Of a stretch of 64,000 bases of DNA, positions 57,488 to 64,000 are shown piece by piece. The notes below the pieces were generated by a model, which was not told the origin of the DNA, searched no databases, and saw only the letters and a program-made list of their open reading frames with translations. Both the position numbers and the translations under genes were made by a program. Numbering within the stretch: the first letter of the stretch is position 1; every line of letters starts with the position of its first letter. Origin of the DNA: Theristus sp. LFF4_11 (lineage: Eukaryota; Nematoda; Chromadorea; Monhysterida; Xyalidae); NCBI GenBank assembly GCA_030248135.1, contig JASANC010001016.1, positions 1-64,000 on the forward strand, in the 5' to 3' direction.

Positions 57488-59104
57488 CCAAAAAAATTTC
57501 GAATCTATCTCTATCAAACAGGTTTTTTCGGCTCAGCTATTATCTATCCAAAAAAAAATTTTTAGCCAGCTATCTATCTGAAAATTTTTGTGTTTATGTC
57601 GATTTATGTCGAAGATATAAAATGAGTCAATTTTTGACAAAATTGACCATTTTTGCTCTAAATTCTTGAAAATTTCGCTAATTTTAGGTAAAATACACGT
57701 TTATTTATACTTGATTTTTAGTGTATTTAGAGCATTATTTTGCTGTTTTTATAGCTGTTTAGCGTTTTAGCCATAGTTGTTCCGAGGGGTTGGGGGGGGG
57801 CCGATATAGATAGCTGGAGCAAATTTTCCAGATAGATAGATAGCTGGAAAATTTTGGGGGGGGCCGCGGGGGGGCCATGTGACTTTGGGGGGGGGGGGCG
57901 TAGGGTTGTTAAAAATACAAAAATCGTCATTTTTGTTTAAAAAAAAATTTTTTTTTTTTAAATTTAAAAAATCAAAGTTGTGCTAAATCAATCAGGGAGT
58001 CCGAAGAACCACATATGATATGCAAGCGCCTCCCGAATGACACCCGTATGGCGGAACTTTGCAGATTTTGTTTTGGTGACCTCAATTACCCCTTTTCCAA
58101 ACCGTCACCATGCCTCTTCTTGTGTTTTGACCTCCAAAACGTCACTAATTGTCCCCAGCTAAGCTAATGCTAAAGTGAAGACAAACATACCGCCTTGAAA
58201 TTCGATCAATTCTTCTGATGGTGTCGCGACGACACGACACGAAGCAGCAACCAGACAACGTAGCGCTTGCAAACGGTGCAGCGAGCACAATCGGACGCTC
58301 TGCGAGGCTAATCGTCACCTTATCTGCATCGGAAATGGTAGGCTAAGCTTTGGGACGCTCAAAAACTTCATCGCAGATGTTGTCGAAGCCTAAAATCAGT
58401 CGGTAAAACGGCCCAAAATCGACTGCTAAAGGTTTTACGAGGTATAATCAAAGAAAATTTTTGTTGAACTTTCGAAAAATTGTGCCAAAATTGAGGTTTT
58501 CAGAGCATATTAGAGGAAAATTTTTCGAATTTTTTTTTTAAATCGGCATTTTTGTTTTTTTTAATCACTTTTTTTTTTAAAAAAAATTTTCATTTTTGTT
58601 TAACAACCCTAGGGGGGCGGTCAAAATTTTGAAATTTTAGGGGCGGTCAAAATTTTGAAATTTTATAGATAGATAGCTAAAACGCTAAAAAGCTATAAAA
58701 ACAGCAAAATAATGCTAAAAATACACTAAAAATCGAGTATAAACGCATATTTTACCTAAAATTAGCGAAATTTTCAAGAATTATGAGCAAAAATGGTCAA
58801 TTTTGGTAAAAAATTGACTCATTTTATGTCTTCGAAGACAAAATTTTTTAGATAGATAGCTGGCTGAAAAATTTTTTTAGATAGATAATAGCTGAGCCGA
58901 AAAACCTGTCTGATAGAGATAGATTCGAAACTTTTTTGGGGGGGGGGCCCCCCCCCCCCCCTAGAACAACTACTATCTGTCTATCAAATTTCAAAATTTT
59001 GACCGCCCCCCCCAAATTTTCCAGCTATCTATCTATCTAGAAAATTTGCTCCAGCTATCTATAATCGCCCCCCCCCCAACCCCTCGGCTCTGGAACAACT
59101 ATGT
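57488..59104. repeat. Long imperfect inverted repeat with poly-G/poly-C cores
   Basis: The left arm, 57488-57770, matches the reverse complement of 58672-58937 (AGCGAAATT..., TAGATAGATAGCTGGCTGA). A second pair of arms runs from CATAGTTGTTCCGAGG at 57769 to GAACAACTATG at about 59103. Runs of 8 or more G or C occur at the arm edges. An H1 element (57901-58611) lies between them. Confidence 0.65.
57901..58611 (+). mobile_element. hAT-like family H1, copy 4, complete
   Basis: 711 bp with TIRs TAGGGTTGTTAAA and TTTAACAACCCTA and a perfect 8-bp target duplication GGGGGGCG (57893-57900 and 58612-58619). It is nearly identical to copy 1, suggesting recent activity. Confidence 0.88.
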
Positions 59105-59149
59105 CCGCAGTCCGGTGCGGAACTCACGCCGGTCCGGAGCAAGGGGAGC

Positions 59150-60000
59150 AGGGTTGGTTGGTTGTTAAACAAAAATCAAATGACAAAAAAATTAAATAAA
59201 AAATATGGGATTTTCAAATTAATTTCTTTGTTAATTAAAAAATTGAATTTTGGCCATCTAGCATACTTTCATCTGAAAGGCATTTTTTTATTATTTGTTC
59301 GCGCGCCGGTTCCGGACGGAAACCTTAAGGTACCAAACTCCGGCGGAAACGGGCAATACTGCCCGAGCCCAATTTACCCTCGGCTCTGGAGGGAGTAGAC
59401 CATTAGATCTTGTTATTATAGATTATAGGTTATATATTATAGATTATAGATTAGATTAGATCCACAGAAAGTGACATTATGCTTTTTTGCCCAGAGTTTC
59501 ATGTGTTTCTCGTTTCAAAAAAATTTTCTGTGTTCAACAATACTAAATTTTTGAATACTTAAGATAGAAACGCACCGGTTCACGTTGTTGTTGATGGACA
59601 ACGCCGCGCTTCTTTGAGACGACAAATCGGCAACCGCCAAGAGTTGACAAAGCAGCTTTCTTTACATTTGAAGCGTAAAAACAAGATAATTTACTGCTTT
59701 TTAGTCCATTAACGAGCTCATGAAACCAATTGCAGAAGCTTCTAAGCTTCTATCGGTATTTGGACCAGCGTAAGGTTGTTAAACAAAAATCGAAAATTAA
59801 AAAAGTGCTAAAAAACAAAAATGCCGATTCAAAAATTAAAATTTAGTTAATTAAGAAAACGAATTTTGGCCATCATACTTTCATTGTACTTTCATCTGAA
59901 AGACAGCGTTTAAGACACTTTCCACAGAAAGTGACATTATCCTTTTTAGCCCAGAGTTTCGTGTGTTTCTCGTTTCAAAAAATTTTCCCATGTTCAACAA
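59150..60000. repeat. Diverged H1-like fragments and low-complexity DNA
   Basis: Partial termini (GGTTGTTAAACAAAAATC at about 59158 and 59774) and a shared segment CCACAGAAAGTGACATTAT seen at 59461 and 59921. An ATTATAGATTATAG microsatellite lies near 59415-59455. No gene. Confidence 0.5.
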
Positions 60001-60735
60001 CAGTAGCGAAAGCGGGACCTCGGGTGAGGGGGGTGTTTGCCTAATTGTAGAGGGGGGGTGTCAGGTGCCTTCTCGGTGAGGGGGGGGGTGCACGGGCAGA
60101 AAATTGTCCTGAGGGGGGTGCACTGGCAGAAAAATTTTGTGAAGGGGGTGCACGGGATCGCACGGGTAATACCAAATTTTTGCCTTGGAAAAACACAGAA
60201 ATTCTTGTAAAATACAGAGTATCTTGATTCTTGATCAAAGAAGATGCTTGTTTGGTCAGAAACAACAAAATCTATGCAGGGACAGACACAAACGTCAAGA
60301 AAAATGCAAAAATTACGGTATTTTTTGGAAAAAGTGAGATGAGATTGACCACCGTGAGGGGGGGGGTGCGATCCAGTAGCGAAAACGGGACCTCGGGTGA
60401 GGGGTGTTTGCCTAATTTTAGAGGGGGGTGTCAGGTGCCTTCTCAGTGAGGGGGGTGCACGGGCATAAAATTTTTCCGAGGGGGTGCACTGGCACAAAAA
60501 TTTCGTGAGGGGGTGCACGGGATCGCACGGGTAATATCTACCAAATTTTTGCCTTGGAAAAACACAGAAATTCTTGTAAAATATAAAATATCTTGTGCAA
60601 AGAAGCTGCTTGTTTGGTCAGAAACAACAACAAAATCTATGCATGGACAGACACAAACGTCAAGAAAAATGCAAAAAATACGGTATTTTTGGGAAAAATT
60701 AAGATGAGATTGACCACCGTGAGGGGGGGTGGATC
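60001..60735 (+). repeat. Tandem duplication of a 373-bp G-rich unit (family G)
   Basis: The units start at CAGTAGCGAAAGCGGGACCT (60001) and CAGTAGCGAAAACGGGACCT (60374) and stay similar to their ends (TTGACCACCGTGAGGGGG). Further partial units continue to about 60850, each with a CGATCCCGTGTTTTCTCGCG block. Confidence 0.85.
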
Positions 60736-60851
60736 CCGTGTTTTCTCGCGGAGGGGGGTGGAGGGAGTCTAGTACCCGTGTCGAGGACCCCCGCACTTTC
60801 GCTACTGGTGCGATCCCGTGTTTTCTCGCGGAAGGGGGTTTGGGGAGTCTA

Positions 60852-61600
60852 CAGGGTGTTTCAGAAGTAGTGGGTAGGTGTTTGACGCGTGATTTCTCGA
60901 GTTGTGTTGAACCATATTCAATGAAGTTTTAGAAAGTTGTTTAGGAAAGTTCAACTTAGATTTGTGCAAAATTTAAAAAAAATTAATTTACCTGCACACA
61001 AATGACAGAGCAAAACACACAAAAACATTGATTTCAGCATGCAACTGGGGGTTCTTGTTTGGCACCGGGTGAAACATTAGCTTGTATGCGGCCGAATTGT
61101 TGCATGCATGAATACGAAATGTTTTTTATCCGATTTGTTTGCTTTTTGTTTTGTTTTTATATTTACCGGATTTTTGGACCGTGCTAAACCAGCGTACATT
61201 CGCGAGGAGGCGGTTTTGGCCGTGATGGATAGGTGTAGGTGATGCATTGAGGCTCATGGTGGACACTTTGAGAAATTTGATTGAGTTGACTGTTGTCGTG
61301 GTTCTTGGTGTTTGCTGTTTTGAGCATGATCGCCACACACATTTTGAAGTGTTCTTTTGAATGCTTGCATTAAGTCTTGTCCTTTGTTGTCCGGTGATAT
61401 CGCGTGATTTCTGGTCCATTTTTGAATATTTTTGTGTTTTGCTCTGTCATTCGTGTGCAGATAAATGAATTTTTCTGAAATTTTGCACAAATCTAAGTTG
61501 AACTTTTCTGAACAACTGTCTAAAATTTCATTGAATATGGTTCAACACAACTCGAGAAATAACGCGTCAAACACCTACCGACTACTTCTGAAACACCCTG
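60852..61600. mobile_element. Mariner-like MITE with about 130-bp TIRs
   Basis: 749 bp starting CAGGGTGTTTCAGAAGTAG and ending CTACTTCTGAAACACCCTG, with TA directly outside both ends. The inverted match extends to TTCAACTTAGATTTGTGCAA. The flanking sequence GGAGTCTAGTACCCGTG exists without the insert at about 60764, a natural empty site. No transposase motif was found. Confidence 0.88.
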
Positions 61601-61689
61601 TAGTACCCGTGTCGAGGTAAAGAGGGGAGGGGGGAAGGGGGGGTACACGGGCATCTGCCCGTGCTCGGGCAAAATTTTCGGCCAACAAC

Positions 61690-62161
61690 TTCAACAAAAA
61701 AAACTTCTGCGATGAAATTTTTGAGCGTCCGAAAAGCTTGGCTTACCATTTCCGATGCAAACAAAGTGACAATTCGCCTCGCAACCTAATTTCTGAACGT
61801 CCGAGCTGCTCCGTTTGCAAGCGCTACGTTGTCTGGCTGCGGTTTCGTGTCGTGTCGTCGCGACGTCATCAGAATGGATCGAATTTCAAGTTGGTATGTT
61901 TGTTTTCACTTCAGCTGGGGACAAATAGTGACGTTTTGGGGGTCAAAAGACAAGAAGAGGCATGGTAATGGTTTGGAAAAGGGGTAAATGAGTTCACCAA
62001 AACAAAATCATAAAAGTTCCGCCATACGGGAGTCATTCGGGAGGCGCTTGCATATTAAATGTGGTTCTTCGAACTCCCTGATTGATTTAGCAAAACTTTG
62101 ATTTTTGAAATTAAAAAAAATTTAAACAAAAATGACGATTTTTGTTTTTTTTACAACCCTA
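61690..62161 (-). mobile_element. hAT-like family H1, truncated copy 5
   Basis: Reverse-oriented left two-thirds of the element, ending TTACAACCCTA at 62161; the other terminus is lost. Diverged from copies 1-4. A detached H1 terminus fragment lies at about 62196-62280. Confidence 0.65.
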
Positions 62162-62289
62162 CCCCAGCCCCCTTCCATGGAACAACTATGCTGGTAGGGT
62201 TGTTGTTAAACAACAAAAACAACAAAAAAATTAAACTAAAAAACAAAAATGCCGATTTACTTTTTTAATTCGAAAAAAATCCCTATGTG

Positions 62290-62460
62290 GCATGCTCATA
62301 CTCATGATCCACTAGCGCGCATGCACACGCTCCGGCCACAATAAAAACACGCAAATGTTCTGACATCTTTCTTCTTGAAAAGGCTTGGCTTAGGTTAGGA
62401 TTAGGTCAGAATTATTCTTAGCTTGGAGTTAGAATTAGGCTTCAGGATTCAGCTTTTGTT
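62290..62460 (-). repeat. Inverted copy of sequence at 53640-54030
   Basis: CTCATGATCCACTAGCGCGC, AAATGTTCTGACAT and TTAGGATTAGGTCAG blocks occur here and, reverse-complemented and in reverse order, in the vinculin upstream region. TTAGG-like motifs recur. Confidence 0.55.
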
Positions 62461-62639
62461 TAGGTTTGTTCAGGCAATGTCCGTCGTCCGCCAACATCAG
62501 TGGTTTGATTTAGTACGACAGGCTAACCCATTCGCTCGCATTCCGCAATCAATTAACGCAATCGCAGATATGAAAATAATTGCAAAAATTAAAATTAAAA
62601 AAATCAACACGTTTTCAGTTCCAGGAAAACAGAAGCAAA

Positions 62640-62728
62640 TAAATGTCGATAAATCCGCGGGTGCACCTTGCTGTTAACAAAATCGCAAACATCTCTTACC
62701 CGGGCCGTAGGCACGGGTCAACTGCTAG
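62640..62728 (+). mobile_element. Helitron-like 3' terminus
   Basis: Reads ACCCGGGCCGTAGGCACGGG then TCAACTGCTAG followed by T: a short GC hairpin (ACCCG...CGGGT) about 10 bp before CTAG, inserted before T. That matches the 3' end of Helitron elements. A short frame upstream (62478-62677) has no recognisable Rep or helicase motif. Confidence 0.5.
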
Positions 62729-63569
62729 TCTAATCCAAAAACTAAGCAAAGTGTTGTAGGCTTCCTAGGTCCTAAACCAAGCATTTTATATAAAGGCTCT
62801 TCGGAATCGGAAACCTGAATTTTTGAAAAAAAGTGTTTTGCCGTGATTTGTTTGATTGTGGTCATTTTTGGTTTTGTAAGTTTGCCATTTCTGGTACAAC
62901 GCCTACATGTTTAGTCCGACCACAACAAATCGCAAAATTTCACGAATAACGCAACCTCTTATTTTTTCGCACTTCCTCATTCAACGAGCATCTTACAACT
63001 TTCTCTTCTTAACTCTATTCGAACACTCCATTTACTCAAACTACAGAATAGCAACGAACCAAATACAGTGGAGTGGATCAAGTGTGTCAATAATAGTATT
63101 TTTGTTAGGTTCACCATTTTGATTGCCTATGATAAATAGATATGGTCTTATCATTTTTTTATACAGCTGCGAAGACTACAACGGCAAGTAATACAGGGTA
63201 GTAAAAAAGTATCTATTTGCCGGTTAAGGAAACATTTCCAAAAAAGTGTTTCCAAAAAAAATTTCCAATTACGTTTAGTTTTCATAATTTCAAAATGCCG
63301 CGTAGCCGTGAAACATTTTCCATGTGCGTGCAATTGCATATTAAGACACGTTCGAAAGATAATATCTGTTATTTGGCTAATAACAAGTAACACTCAGTTA
63401 TCACTTATAAGAGTGTTTTTACCATGTATTAATAATATGTTTCGCAAAGATAACAAAGTTCTGCACAAAATTATTTAAAATAAAAAAACGCGATTTATTT
63501 CTTTTGACCTTTTTTGTTTTTTGTTTAGAATTCAAAGATATAACTTTGATTTGAAAATACTAACAACCA
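62729..63569. other. Stretch without a supported gene
   Basis: AT-rich with no recognisable frame or repeat terminus. Confidence 0.4.
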
Positions 63570-63815
63570 CTGTAAAGCCGATTAAACATGACAGCTTTTT
63601 TTCAAGGTGCAAAAAGCGCGCGAAACTTGATTGAAAAAAAGACGTCCAGGAACCCAACTAAGTGTCAAATTTGACGTGTTTCTTAAAATTTAAATTGGTT
63701 CTTCGTGCTATTTTGTTCGTTTTTTTAAACTGCACACACGATTGGCGATCGAATATCTCGGCATTTTTTTTAAAGACAACTGCTAGTCTGCGACTAATGC
63801 CGCCGTGACGAGAAT
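63570..63815 (+). mobile_element. MITE family T, copy 4
   Basis: Starts CTGTAAAGCCGATTAAACAT and follows the family interior (GTGCAAAAAGCGCGCGAAAC, TTGACGTGTTTCTTAAA) to a TAGTCTGCGACTAATGCCG end. The right TIR is missing. Confidence 0.6.
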
Positions 63816-64000
63816 ACAATAATAATGTACAAGGAGTCATACATGTTTTGGAGAAAAGATGTTTAAAATGTTATAATGAACGGAATCCGCTGTTATTGTA
63901 AACACAATTTCTGCATTTTACTATGCATAGTTATGTCAAATGTTAACGATTTTTATTCACTTTCTCATGCAATTGCAACAATTCAAAAAAGAAACATAAC

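Noticed and set aside
57212..57669. Gly/Pro-rich frames on both strands
   Set aside because: They are translations of poly-G/poly-C runs in a transposon region, mirrored on both strands.
61126..61419. 97-codon frame within the mariner-like element as transposase remnant
   Set aside because: No DD(D/E) spacing or helix-turn-helix motif could be recognised.
62430..62450. TTAGGC, the nematode telomere repeat unit
   Set aside because: Single imperfect occurrences within a dispersed repeat, not a tandem array.
1..64000. CRISPR arrays, rRNA genes, bacterial operons
   Set aside because: Nothing of the kind is visible; the only regular tandem array is the 148-bp eukaryotic-type satellite.

Overview
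This is a piece of an animal nuclear genome. Its genes are split into many short, GC-rich exons with GT-AG (and a few GC-AG) introns. It encodes vinculin, the polyadenylation endonuclease CPSF73 and cathepsin B-type proteases, and the non-coding DNA is AT-rich and full of short non-autonomous transposons. A small-genome invertebrate, possibly a nematode, fits best, but nothing here fixes the species. All gene models were built by eye from reading frame, splice signals, intron phase and family similarity, with no transcript evidence.

Layout. (1) 79-866 (+): the 3' half of a YeeE/YedE-type sulfur transporter gene, a family best known from bacteria. (2) 1019-4618 (-): the 3' part of a gene ending in one clear and one divergent SH3 domain. 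(3) 4.6-12.5 kb: mostly non-coding, with a possible small secreted protein, a possible 49-residue ORF and MITE copies. (4) 12570-14708 (+): a Ser/Thr protein kinase in four exons, one intron being GC-AG. (5) 16418-22029 (-): two tandem nine-exon cathepsin B-like genes with the same splice phases. Both predict a membrane-anchored proprotease. (6) 23410-33742 (+): a 16-exon CPSF73/CPSF3 gene whose introns hold a hAT MITE, a foldback element, a 148-bp satellite array and a mariner end. (7) 34697-53248 (-): a vinculin gene of at least 24 exons. Its first intron, about 9 kb, holds a separate two-exon gene on the same strand (44833-46430). (8) 53.3-64 kb: no convincing gene. It is a nest of hAT-like, mariner-like and Helitron-like elements, G-rich inverted repeats and a tandem duplication.

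The conserved genes do unrelated jobs: mRNA 3'-end cleavage, integrin and cadherin adhesion, proteolysis, signalling and sulfur transport. There is no sign of an operon or shared pathway. The clearest unexplained signals are the YedE-type gene, the membrane-anchored cathepsins with an altered active-site Asn-X-Trp motif, the gene nested in the vinculin intron, a 492-nt in-phase cassette inside vinculin, and a short foldback repeat found three times, always inside introns.
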